Origin: Muraenolepis orangiensis
Taxonomy: Eukaryota; Chordata; Actinopteri; Gadiformes; Muraenolepididae
Direction of reading: 5' to 3'
NCBI GenBank assembly: GCA_027704905.1
Contig: CM051019.1
Span: 19,681,867-19,745,866 of the forward strand
DNA: 64,000 nucleotides
The notes beneath the pieces were generated by a model. The model saw nothing but the letters and a program-made list of their open reading frames with translations. It ran no database searches and was not told where the DNA came from. The position numbers and the translations under genes are program-made. Positions 27,451 through 36,330 of this stretch are shown here, piece after piece. The number at the start of each line of letters is the position of its first letter. Position 1 is the first letter of the stretch.

Positions 27451-29800
27451 TACTTGCTAGGTAATAGTGTGTTGTTGCTAGGTGACAGTGTGTTGCTGCT
27501 AGGTAGCAGTATGTGGTTGCTAGGTAACTGTGTGTTATTGCTAGCTAGCAGTGTGAGGTTGCTAGGTAATAGTGTGGTGGCAGCAGGCATGGCCTACATA
27601 AAGAGGATGAACTACAGTGTGTTGTTGCTCGGTAACAGTGTGGTTGCTAGGTGGCAGTAGGCATGGCCTACATAAAGGATGAAGTAGAGTGTGTGGTTGC
27701 TAGGTAACAGTGTGGTTGCTAGGTGGCAGAAGGCATGGCCTATATAGAGAGGATGAACTACAGTGTGTGGTTGCTAGGTAACAGTGTGGTTGCTAGGTAG
27801 CAGCAGGCATGGCCTACATAGAGAGGATGAACTACAATGTGTGGTTGCTAGGGTAACAGTGTGGTTGCTAGGTGACAGAAGGCATGGCCTACATAGAAAG
27901 GATGAACTACAGTGTGTTGTTGCTAGGTAACAGTGTGGTTGCTAGGTGGCAGCAGGCATGGCCTACATAGAGAGGATGAACTACAGTGTGTGGTTGCTAG
28001 GTAACAGTGTTGTTGCTAGGTGGCAGCAGGCATGGCCTATATAGAGAGGATGAACTACAGTGGGTGGTTGCTAGGTAACAGTGTGGTTGCTAGGTGGCAG
28101 CAGGCATGGCCTACATAGAGAGGATTAACTACAGTGTGTGGTTGCTAGGTAACAGTGTTGTTGCTAGGTGGCAGCAGGCATGGCCTACATAGAGAGGATG
28201 AACTACAGTGTTTGGTTGCTAGGTAACAGTGTTGTTGCTAGGTGGCAGCAGGCATGGCCTACATAGAGAGGATGAACTACAGTGTTTGGTTGCTAGGTAA
28301 CAGTGTTGTTGCTAGGTGACAGCAGGCATGGCCTACATAGAGAGGATGAACTACAGTGTGTGGTTGCTAGGTAACAGTGTTGTTGCTAGGTGGCAGCAGG
28401 CATGGCCTACATAGAGAGGATGAACTACAGTGTTTGGTTGCTAGGTAACAGTGTTGTTGCTAGGTGGCAGCAGGCATGGCCTACATAGAGAGGATGAACT
28501 ACAGTGTTTGGTTGCTAGGTAACAGTGTTGTTGCTAGGTGGCAGCAGGCATGGCCTACATAGAGAGGATGAACTACAGTGTTTGGTTGCTAGGTAACAGT
28601 GTTGTTGCTAGGTGGCAGCAGGCATGGCCTACATAGAGAGGATGAACTACATCCACAGAGACCTGCGCTCCGCTAACATCCTGGTGGGCGAAGGCCTCGG
28701 CTGTAAGATCGCAGACTTTGGTCTGGCGCGTCTCATAGAGGACAACGAATACACCGCACGCCAAGGTACACACACACACACACACACAGAATCAATCTGA
28801 GTAGTGTTCTTATGTGTTATTATATTGTTAATAACATATTATTTTATTCTAATATTGTTTATATGAAATCAGGGGCCAAGTTCCCCATCAAGTGGACGGC
28901 CCCGGAGGCGGCCCTCTACGGCCGCTTCACTATCAAGTCAGACGTCTGGTCCTTTGGCATCCTGCTGACTGAGCTGGTTACCAAGGGCCGAGTCCCTTAC
29001 CCAGGTGAGGACTGAGCTGGTTGCTAAGGGTCCCCTACCCAGGTGAGAAGAGAGCTGGTTACTAAGGGCCAGGTTCCCTACCCAGGTGAGGAGAGAGCTG
29101 GTTACTAAGGGCCAGGTTCCCTACCCAGGTGAGGAGAGAGCTGGTTACTAAGGGCCAGGTCCCCTACCCAGGTGAGGAGAGAGCTGGTTACTAAGGGCCA
29201 GGTCCCCTACCCAGGTGAGGAGAGAGCTGGTTACTAAGGGACCACCCCTCCCAAGGTGAGGATAGAGCTGGTTACTTAAGGGCCAGGTCCCCTACCCAGG
29301 TGAGGAGAGAGCTGGTTACTAAAGGACCACCCCTCCCAAGGTGAGGATAGAGATGGTTACTCAGGGACCCCTACCCAAGTGAGGAGAGAGCTGGTTACTA
29401 AGGGTCATCTGCCCAGGTGAGGAGAGAGCTGGTTACTAAGGGTCATCTGCCCAGGTGAGGAGAGAGCTGGTTACTAAGGGTCATCTGCCCAGGTGAGGAG
29501 AGAGCTGGTTACTAAGGGACCTCCCCTACCCATAGTTATGTCAGTTGGTATTATGATTGGTTTGTAACACAGACTGTGTGTGTGTGTGTAGGGATGAACA
29601 ACAGAGAGGTGCTGGAGCAGGTGGAGCGGGGGTACAGGATGCCCCTCCCCCAGGACTGCCCTCCCTCACTGTATGATCTGATGATGCTGAGCTGGCGACG
29701 CGAAGCGGAGGACCGGCCTACCTTTGAGTACCTGCAAGCCTTCCTGGAGGACTACTTCACCGCCACTGAACCCCAGTATCAGCCTGGGGACAATCTGTGA
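23064..29800 (+). CDS. fyn: Fyn tyrosine kinase (Src family), complete coding region
   Basis: Coding exons: 23064-23295, 23659-23755, 24021-24119, 24228-24331, 24623-24772, then 25493-25657 (7A) or 25917-26072 (7B), 26755-26934, 27304-27380, 28612-28765, 28873-29004, 29592-29800. Phases agree for both forms: 532 residues with 7A and 529 with 7B. MGCVHC gives myristoylation (G2) and palmitoylation (C3, C6). Then come the unique region; SH3 (VTLFVALYDY to SNYVAPV, about 80-140); SH2 (WYFGKLGRKDAERQLL, FLVR-type YLVRES, about 144-245); and the kinase with GNGQFGEVW, VAVKTLKPG, HRDLRSAN, DFGLA and activation-loop EDNEYTARQG. The C-terminal tail EPQYQPGDNL carries the CSK-regulated tyrosine. It is a membrane-anchored kinase acting below receptors such as the TCR and integrins. 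The two alternative exons identify Fyn rather than Yes or Src. Confidence 0.96.
23296..23410 (+). repeat. 33-bp array at the donor of fyn coding exon 1
   Basis: The intron opens GTGAGGCAGTCACTATGGTT and this 33-base unit repeats about 3.5 times. Two further copies keep a GTGAGG or GTGGGA donor-like start. Confidence 0.85.
23949..24008. repeat. (CTGT)n microsatellite
   Basis: About 15 CTGT units just before the acceptor of the SH3 exon at 24021. Confidence 0.9.
24129..24600. repeat. GT and CA microsatellites around the first SH2 exon
   Basis: (GT)22 at 24129-24172 and (GT)10 at 24207-24225 precede the exon at 24228-24331. CA-rich repeats at 24332-24390 and 24440-24590 follow it. The exon donor itself (CCGG|GTACACACAC) runs straight into the CA repeat. 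Confidence 0.9.
24901..25008. repeat. (CT)n microsatellite, about 50 units
   Basis: Nearly pure TCTC run of 100 bases in the fyn intron before exon 7A. Confidence 0.95.
25195..25490 (+). promoter_or_regulatory. 300-nt CTGTCT pyrimidine tract leading into fyn exon 7A
   Basis: Degenerate CTGTCTGTCTCTCTCCCTG repeats continue up to the acceptor GGCCTCAG at 25492. The RNA would be a very long polypyrimidine tract with dozens of UCUCU and UCUGU elements, the type bound by PTB/PTBP proteins. Regulatory function is inferred. Confidence 0.5.
25493..25657 (+). other. fyn: fyn alternative exon 7A (FynB type)
   Basis: Encodes the end of the SH2-kinase linker and the glycine-rich loop. It starts with the ERAAGLCCRL block and ends GNGQFGEVWMG. 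This is the block known from the brain-type Fyn isoform. Length is 165 bases, phase 1 at both ends. Confidence 0.93.
25917..26072 (+). other. fyn: fyn alternative exon 7B (FynT type)
   Basis: Same phase and 9 bases shorter than 7A, as in mammals. It encodes SADGLCYNLT, then DTWEVSRSSLELE, and a glycine-rich loop GAGCFADVW in which the third glycine is alanine, as is typical of the T-cell isoform exon. The acceptor is preceded by a C-rich pyrimidine tract (25866-25913). Confidence 0.92.
26250..26690. repeat. Telomere-like degenerate array (CCCTAACC...CAGTCCTCATAA)
   Basis: Units of about 27-30 bases, ACCCTACCCCAGTCCTCATA with AACCCTA, repeat some 15 times in the intron before fyn exon 8. Confidence 0.9.
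27048..27260 (+). repeat. LINE 3' tail fragment
   Basis: GGAGTGCTGCCACTATCATA followed by ACATTGTCATCCAT is identical to 50247-50284, where it follows a LINE reverse-transcriptase remnant. The CACTGCATTGG and TTTTATTGT stretch continues the same 3' UTR and ends in an A-rich run. Confidence 0.75.
27394..27450. repeat. (AT)n microsatellite
   Basis: About 26 AT units just after the donor of fyn exon 27304-27380. Confidence 0.95.
27560..28611 (+). repeat. Exon-edge array: about 14 decoy copies of the fyn catalytic-loop exon start
   Basis: A 74-bp unit contains the acceptor (TTGCTAG|G) and the first 13 codons of the exon, read as GMAYIERMNY, then diverges into GTTGCTAGGTAACAGTGTTG spacer. Copies start near 27588, 27661, 27733, 27806, 27881, 27954, 28028 and so on every 74 bases. 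The real exon begins at 28612 and is the only copy that continues to IHRDLRSAN. The oldest copies at the left are the most diverged. Confidence 0.95.
29005..29530 (+). repeat. Exon-edge array: about 12 decoy copies of a fyn kinase-exon donor
   Basis: The exon ends GAGCTGGTTACCAAGGGCCG to CCTTACCCAG|GTGAGG. About twelve further copies of this 3' exon edge plus GTGAGG follow, about 40-47 bases each, many with a full CAG|GTGAGG donor. The last copy lies about 75 bases before the acceptor of the final exon. Confidence 0.95.
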
Positions 29801-30175
29801 CCTGGTCTTACCTGGTCTCACCTGGACCTGGTCTTACCTGGTCTGGACATGGACCTGGTCTCACCTTGACTTAGTCTTACCTGGTCCAACTGGTCTCAAC
29901 TTGGACCTGGTCTCACCTGGTCTTGCCTGGACCTGGTCTTACCTGGTTTCACCTGGACCTGGTCTACCTGTTCTCACCTGAATCTGGTCTACCTGGTTTT
30001 AGCTGATCTACCTGGTCTCACCTGGTCTTACCTGGTCTCACCTGGTCCTACCTGGTTTCACCTGGACCTGGTCTGCCTGGACCTTGTCTCCCCTGGACCT
30101 GGTGTACCTGGTCTCACCTGGACCTGGTATCACCTGGTCTGGACCCAACCTGGGCTACTTGAAGCCCCTGCAGAC
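29801..30175. repeat. ACCTGGTCT array starting at the fyn stop codon
   Basis: Degenerate 10-20-bp units (ACCTGGTCTCACCTGG, ACCTGGTCTTACCTGG) begin directly after TGA and fill the first 370 bases of the presumed 3' UTR. A C-rich run follows at 30179-30202. Confidence 0.9.
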
Positions 30176-30986
30176 TTCCCCCCCCACCCCCCCCCCCCCC
30201 CCAACGCGCGACCTCTCCCCCATACAGACCTGTAAATATGCAAGTTCTTGTCTGAAGGAATCTGGACACCGATAGTCATCATACCTATAATAATGATGAT
30301 GATGATTATGATGATAATGGTAGTGTCAGAAGCGAGAAGAGGAAATGGTGTGTATTATTAGCTTTAGGTTTCCTTTTCCAATTTTATACAAGAATTCACT
30401 GACTAACTTATGGTGAAATATAACTCAATGTGCACAGCCAACATACGTAGTCAGTGAACTTTTACATTTTACTTTTACTACTTCTGTCAGCTTGAAGCGC
30501 TCAGGGGATGTCCACTCAGATTGGTGAAGAAGAGGGTGACCATGTTTCCATAAACAGGCGTCTGTGCGTTCCCGCTGCAGTGTCAGTGACGACGGAGCAC
30601 TCGAGTGCAACGGGGGAGGAAAAGTCATCCCTATCATGTGGACCTCTCGCCACTGGAGTTAATGGGTGAGCCCATCCATCCTGGTGAATTAGTTTTTATA
30701 TTCTGTATTCAGAGAGTGTGTGTTGCAGAACAACATGTAGAACCACAGACCGACCCAGTCCTCCTCTCTCTTTGGAAGAGGCTTTGGGAAGGAGCCACCC
30801 CCGTTCTGATTGGCAGAGTAGAAGTGGAAGGTTCTAGAATCTTCGAGAGGGTACTAGGAAGTTCTTCGCCACCATGTTTTTTTAGTTGTACAGGTACCAA
30901 ATTTTAGATGACCAGATTTTACTCAGTTTATTATTATCATTATTTTTTTTACATGTACTGTTTTGTTGATCAGATTAAAAACAAAC

Positions 30987-30992
30987 AATAAA
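30987..30992 (+). terminator. Possible poly(A) signal of fyn
   Basis: AATAAA, 1.2 kb after the stop codon, following a U-rich stretch. It is immediately followed by a retroposon-like tail at 31005-31110, so the true end could differ. Confidence 0.35.
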
Positions 30993-31004
30993 CATTTTAC
31001 ACTC

Positions 31005-31110
31005 ATTCAAGATTCAAGAAACTTTATTTAACCCGAGGGAAATTAATGTGCAACAGTTGACACAGGGGGAATAAATGTACACACAAATATACTAATACCT
31101 AAGCTAAAAA
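31005..31110. repeat. Retroposon tail
   Basis: ATTCAAGATTCAAGAAACTT with TATTTAACCCGAGGGAAATT resembles the widespread 3' tail of fish non-LTR elements and SINEs. Family not fixed. Confidence 0.45.
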
Positions 31111-31203
31111 CTAAATAACAACAACTAACTAAACAAAACTAATATAAACAAAATATAACTAAAATAACTCTAAATGAAATCTAAATGTATTGATAGAAAA
31201 TCA

Positions 31204-31323
31204 ATGTGTGTGTGTGTGTGTGAGACACCAGAGAGATGACTACCTGGTGTCTACTTCCTGTAATACGGCTGTGTCAGAGGATAGAGTACAGAGAACACCA
31301 TACTGTATATCTACCATAGATGA

Positions 31324-31393
<70 letters not shown>
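31204..31393. repeat. Two (GT)n microsatellites
   Basis: (GT)9 at 31204-31222 and (GT)33 at 31326-31393. Confidence 0.9.
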
Positions 31394-31396
<3 letters not shown>

Positions 31397-31399
31397 AGG

Positions 31400-32058
31400 A
31401 TGTGTGTGGTTTGCAGGGAAAGGAACAAGGTAAATACTTACATTAGGCCCACACGACTCCGGACCACAGTACAGAACAAACACATCTCCATGAATAAATT
31501 AGCAATACATTCAGTCTAAAATTCATACAGGTCAGCTGCAATCAAACACTTGTAAAGAAGGATAAATAATGAAAATGACTTCATCTCCTAAACCACACGT
31601 ACAGCTGAAGAAGGCTACAGGAGGTCTATTTAACTCATTCTTCAAACTCCTGAATATAAATAAACTCCCGTTCGCTCAAATAGCGCACACCAGGAATGTG
31701 TAGGAATCTAACATGACCTCAGGATGGCTTGTAAACGTTCTTTCTCATGGCTTGTTTTGGAAGCTAAACAGGAAGCGGAGCTACAGTACGAGGGGGGCGT
31801 GACTCTTGCGTCCCAAAGGGAACAGAGCACACACTTCCAAACACTGTAGTTCTATCATATGGTGGTTCTATCTATCATGCCATGGTACCACATCCTTCTC
31901 GTACTATTGGCTTGTTATGTCTGGAGGAGGCCCCTCCCCCTGGTCTATATGGCCACGCTATCTGTGGTCGTCAGCACCCTATCACCGAGGGTAATGCAGT
32001 GAAGGGACCTGTGCCAGTGTGCTGACCCTAACCTCCACATCTGGTTCAACATCTGTGA

Positions 32059-32092
<34 letters not shown>

Positions 32093-33413
32093 GTCTGTCT
32101 CTCTCCCTGTCTGTCTGTCTGTCTGTCTATGTGTCTGTCTCTCTCCCTGCCTGTCTCCCCCTCCCTCCCTCTCTCCCTGTCTGTCTGTCTCTTTCCCTGT
32201 CTATCTGTCTATCTGTCTATCTGTCTATCTCTCTCCCTGCCTGTCTCTCCCAGTCTGTCTGTCAGTCTCTCTCCCTGCCTGTCTGTGTCTCTCTCCCTCG
32301 CTCTCTGCCTGTCTCTCTCCTCCTGTCTGTCTCTCTGTCTCTCTCCCTGCATGTCTCTCTCCCCCTGTCTGTCACTCTGTCTCTCGTCCTGCCTGTCTGT
32401 GTATTGAGTGTGGAGCCATTGTCAGTGCAACCTTCCCACGGCTCACTGGATGTTTCCGCCGTGTGCCATGTTCTATTTGAACCCCCCGTCTATCAGCACC
32501 TGTGAGTGCCCAGCCTTCTGGACTACAAGGGACCTTGGAACTGTACGGATTAAGTACTATACTGATTTAGTACTGATTTAGTACTGTACTGATTTAATAC
32601 TTATCAAGTGCTGTACTGATTTAATACTGATTAAGTACAGTACTGATTTGATACTGTACTGATGTAATATTATATTGATTTAGTGCTATACTGATTTAAT
32701 ACTGTACTGATCTAATACTGTACTGATTTATGTCTTTTAGTTGTTATTATATACAATTTGGGTAAAAGAAACACTAAATCATAATAAATCACCATAATAA
32801 ACAATAAATCACTGAAGTAGGTAAAGATCGACTAACAAAGTTATTTTCTATTCTGCAAATGACTATCTATCCATCAATCTATCCATCAGACAAATATACA
32901 GATTGATAGATATCTATCAGATAAACAGACAGATAGACAGATGGACACAGAGCCCATCTGTCTATCTGTCTATCTTTCTGTGTCTAGTATAAGGCATGAC
33001 GCACATTTATTAAATATATGTCAATAACATAAATCAATCGTAAATCGTCTTGAACCAATGTGTATTTTTACATACTTTTATCGAAGAAATATAGTAATGA
33101 ATACTGAATACTTTGGTCCAAAATATAATTCCATTTTAGAATCTAATCGAATCGAAGAGTGTGGGATCAATGATTCCAAGATGGAAAATGACCAGAACGG
33201 AAAAGTGGTTTTGATTTAAATGGAGCGTGACACAAGCTCTTGGTTTTGTTTGTCTTCAGCGCTTTCCTCCATCAGGAACCACTAATGGCTTTATTACAGC
33301 CGTTAGCATGTGCGATGCTAGCATCAAGATAGCTGAGTGTTAGCCAGCCTGTTGTGACCCCGCTAATGGTTTTATTGCAGGTGTTAGCATGCCTTAGCGG
33401 GTATTGACTCATC
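31400..33413. other. Intergenic with simple repeats
   Basis: Holds (AT)n at 32056-32090 merging into a CTGT/CTCTCC pyrimidine tract to 32405, a TACTGATTTAATACTG array at 32540-32740, and a hairpin at 32927-32971 (18-bp arms, 9-base loop). No coding exon was recognised. A 5' UTR exon of the receptor gene may lie here. Confidence 0.55.
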
Positions 33414-35016
33414 ATGGAGGACACCAGCATAGCCATATTCATCACCGCTCAGAAGATCTACTACCCCTTGTTATGCATTATGGGTATCCCAGGTTGGTTA
33501 AACACCTTGCTTTTGTTACAAAATATTTATTAAACATCTCCAACTTTTATTTTCATTCAATTTAGCTCAAATTATAATCCAAGCTTGTGTTGCTTGGATT
33601 GCGGTGTAGTGTTGGTACCCTCTCACCCTAACCCTCTAACCCTCTAACCCTAACCCCTTAACCCTCTAACCCTAACCTCTTAACCCTCTAACCCTCTCAC
33701 ACTAACCCCCTAACCCTCGAACCCTCAAACCCTAACCCCTTAACCCTCTAACCCTCTAACCCTAACCTCTTAACCCTCTAACCCTCTAACCCTAACCTCT
33801 TAACCCTCTAACCCTCTCACACTAACCCCCTAACCCTCGAACCCTCAAACCCTAACCCTCTAACGCTAACCTTCTAACCCTGACTGTGTAACCCTTACCT
33901 TCTAACCCTAACCTTCTAACCTTAACCCCCTAACCCTAACCCCCTTACCCTCTAACTTTAGCCAACCTGGTCACCTTCTACCTGATTTTCATCCGGAGGT
34001 GTGGAATGTCGGATCCAGCCGTGGTCTACCTCAGCTGCCTGGCTGTGGTGGACTCCTTCTACCTGGTGTGGGTGATCCTGTTGGACCTCACCCTCACCTT
34101 TTGGGTCTCGCAGCCCTTCTGGCACTCCGAGCCCTGGTGTGGGGTCCTGACCTTCCTGCAGCACGGAGCACTCTACAGCTCCTCCTGGGTGGTGGTGGTC
34201 TTCACCATCGAGCGGTTCATGGTTCTCAGCAGCACCACCGCCGTGCGCCACATGGCCGACTCTCGCACCCCCAAGGTGACCTGCGTGGTGGTGGTCATGC
34301 TGTCCCACCTGGCGTCCGTGCCGATGGCCTGGATCAACGCGGTGACACCGGTCAACTTCACGGTGGACGGGGCTAACGTCACGCTGCAGCGGTGCCGGTA
34401 CCGAGAAGAGACGTACTCCACGGTTCTAGTGTGGGTCACCACCGCCCTCTCCGGCGGCATCCCCATCGTCCTCCTCATCCTCTTCAACTACTTGATCGGG
34501 TACCACCTGACCCGCGCCAGCCGGCTCTTCACCCGGGAGGAGCAGAGGGTGATGAGCGGTCGGACCACCAGGGGTCTGGTCCGCAGGGCCATCCTGCTCC
34601 TCGGTACTGTCTCTGTGGCCTTCGTGGTGCTCAGCCTGCCGCGTTTCATCACCTACTGCATCCTGCGCACCGTCTACAACACCCCCGACTTCGACCGCAA
34701 TGACTACCAGCTGCCCATCAACATAGCGGGGGACCTGGCCAACATGCTCCAGAACCTCAACTCCACCACCAACTTCCTGCTTTACTGCATGGTCAGCCGC
34801 CGCTTCCGCCTGGAGCTGCTGGAGCTGCTGAGGTGCAGGCGGCCGGTGAGAGAGCACAGCTCTGCCCTTTCCAACACCACCATGAAGGTCTACACCCTCC
34901 CCAAACCCAGGGCCCTGCCCCTGGCAGTCACCGGGGGCCGTGGTGCTCACCAACCTTCAGCACAAGGAGCAGCAACCAGGACTAATCCTAACCCCAACAA
35001 CAACAACCAAGACTAA
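33414..35016 (+). CDS. Rhodopsin-like GPCR, GPR139/GPR142-type orphan receptor
   Basis: Two exons, 33414-33492 and 33962-35016, GT-AG and in phase, give 377 residues. The intron cuts TM1 (GIP|ANLVTFYLI). TM2 has LAVVDSFYL (D2.50). TM3 begins with a conserved cysteine (WCGVLTFL) and ends in ERF in place of DRY. TM5 has GGIPIVLLILFNYLI, TM6 ends VLSLPRF, and TM7 has NSTTNFLLYC followed by VSRRFR, so the usual NPxxY is NFLLY. Potential N-glycosylation sites (NFT, NVT) lie in extracellular loop 2. The short N-terminus and TM7 pattern fit the GPR139/GPR142 branch of class A peptide or amino-acid receptors. It would signal at the plasma membrane; ligand and paralogue are unknown. A stop-adjacent array follows. 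Confidence 0.8.
33615..33958. repeat. Telomere-like (CCCTAA/CCCTCTAA) degenerate array in the receptor intron
   Basis: CCCTAACCCTCTAACCCT variants fill the intron up to the acceptor CTAACTTTAG at 33961. A block of about 110 bases within it is itself duplicated. Confidence 0.9.
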
Positions 35017-35560
35017 CCCTAATCCCTATAAGAACCACTACTAACCCTAACCCCTACACAAACCAATACCAACCCTAACCCAGAACTAACCAATACAATA
35101 ACCAGGACTAAACCTAACCAGGCCTAGCCCTAACTCTTAAAGTAACCAGGACCAACCCTAACCTGGACTAGCCTTAACCCTACAATAACCAGGCATGCCC
35201 TAACCCCTACAAGACCCAGGACTAACCCTACCCCTATTACAACCAGGACTAACTCTAACCAGGACTAGTCCAAGCCATACAAGAACCAGGACTAAGCCTA
35301 ACCCTATAAGAACCAGGAATAACTCTACCCCTACAAGAACCAGGACTAACCCTAACCAAGACTAACCCTTACTCCTACAAGAACCAGGACTAACCCTAAC
35401 CTTACAAGAACCAGGAATAATCCAACCCTGCAAGAACCAGGACTAAACCCACCTCTACAAGAACCAGGATTAACCCTTACCAGGATAAGCCCTAACAAGA
35501 ACCAAGTCTTACCTTAACCCTGTAAGAACCTGGACAAACCCTTACCCTAACCCAGGACTG
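35000..35560. repeat. Array of AACCAGGACTAACCCTAACC units from the receptor stop codon on
   Basis: The stop codon TAA lies inside the first unit (AAGACTAACCCTAA). Units of about 20-30 bases containing AAGAACCAGGACTAACCCTA repeat for 550 bases with many substitutions. Confidence 0.9.
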
Positions 35561-35794
35561 AGCAGGACTCATAGCATAAGTCCTGATAAGACTGATGAAA
35601 CAACACCTGAATACTAATAATAATAATCTAAACATTTCTTTCATTTGATCTTTTCCTTTTTTATTGTCATTATTTTGCTCATAGATCTTATTAGTGCAGT
35701 TTGTATTTGTACTTTGGTTTTGTATATGCTTATTAGCTTACATAGCTTATTACTGTTCTGATTCTGTGACATCATCAAAGAAAAACAAACAAAA

Positions 35795-35800
35795 AATAAA
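35795..35800 (+). terminator. Possible poly(A) signal of the receptor gene
   Basis: AATAAA in an A-rich context, 780 bases after the stop codon. Confidence 0.4.
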
Positions 35801-35841
35801 CTGAAAGCTTATTGGCTGACATGGACACCATGTCCCGCCTT

Positions 35842-35926
35842 ATTTGCATAACGCCTGTCTTCCTGAGGGAAGGGTTGGGAGTTTCCTTCCTGACAAACCA
35901 GAACAGGTTGGACTACTCGACCGCAG
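35842..35926 (+). promoter_or_regulatory. Candidate traf3ip2 promoter: octamer, kappaB site and first-exon donor
   Basis: ATTTGCAT (octamer) at 35842-35849 and GGGAGTTTCC (fits the NF-kappaB consensus GGGRNNYYCC) at 35877-35886 are followed by CCGCAG|GTGAGC, a strong donor at 35926/35927. This lies 0.4 kb before the first coding exon of traf3ip2. NF-kappaB control would make sense for an NF-kappaB-activating adaptor, but this is inference. Confidence 0.4.
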
Positions 35927-36330
35927 GTGAGCTGCAGACAACAACACAGGTCTATTATTCTTTATGTTCGTACCAAGAACCCAACGCTTGGTTTATAGGA
36001 GCAGAGGGCAGGTCAGTTTTATCACTGGTCCTTTAGCTGGGCGTAGTTAGGAGTCCAACATGTCTGAGACAAAGATATTACCAAATGTAAGACTTTGTCT
36101 CAATGGGGTAAATGGCTCTGTTCCTTACCTGGTTGTTATGATTCTTCTTCTTCTTCTTATTGAGATTATTAATATTAATATTATTGTTCATTATCGAGTT
36201 TATGAATCGAGGATTCAACAAGCCTTCTAGACTTACTATGGAGGGTTTAATATGTGGCTTTATGCTCTATTAATATTTAACTTGACTTGATTTTCTGGTG
36301 CTCAGCCGCAGCGTCATATCCTGCCAGCCA

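Noticed and set aside
27454..28760. Fourteen alternative fyn exons
   Set aside because: The decoy copies stop matching after 13 codons, and no copy carries the HRDLRSAN part; splicing a unit in would break the frame.
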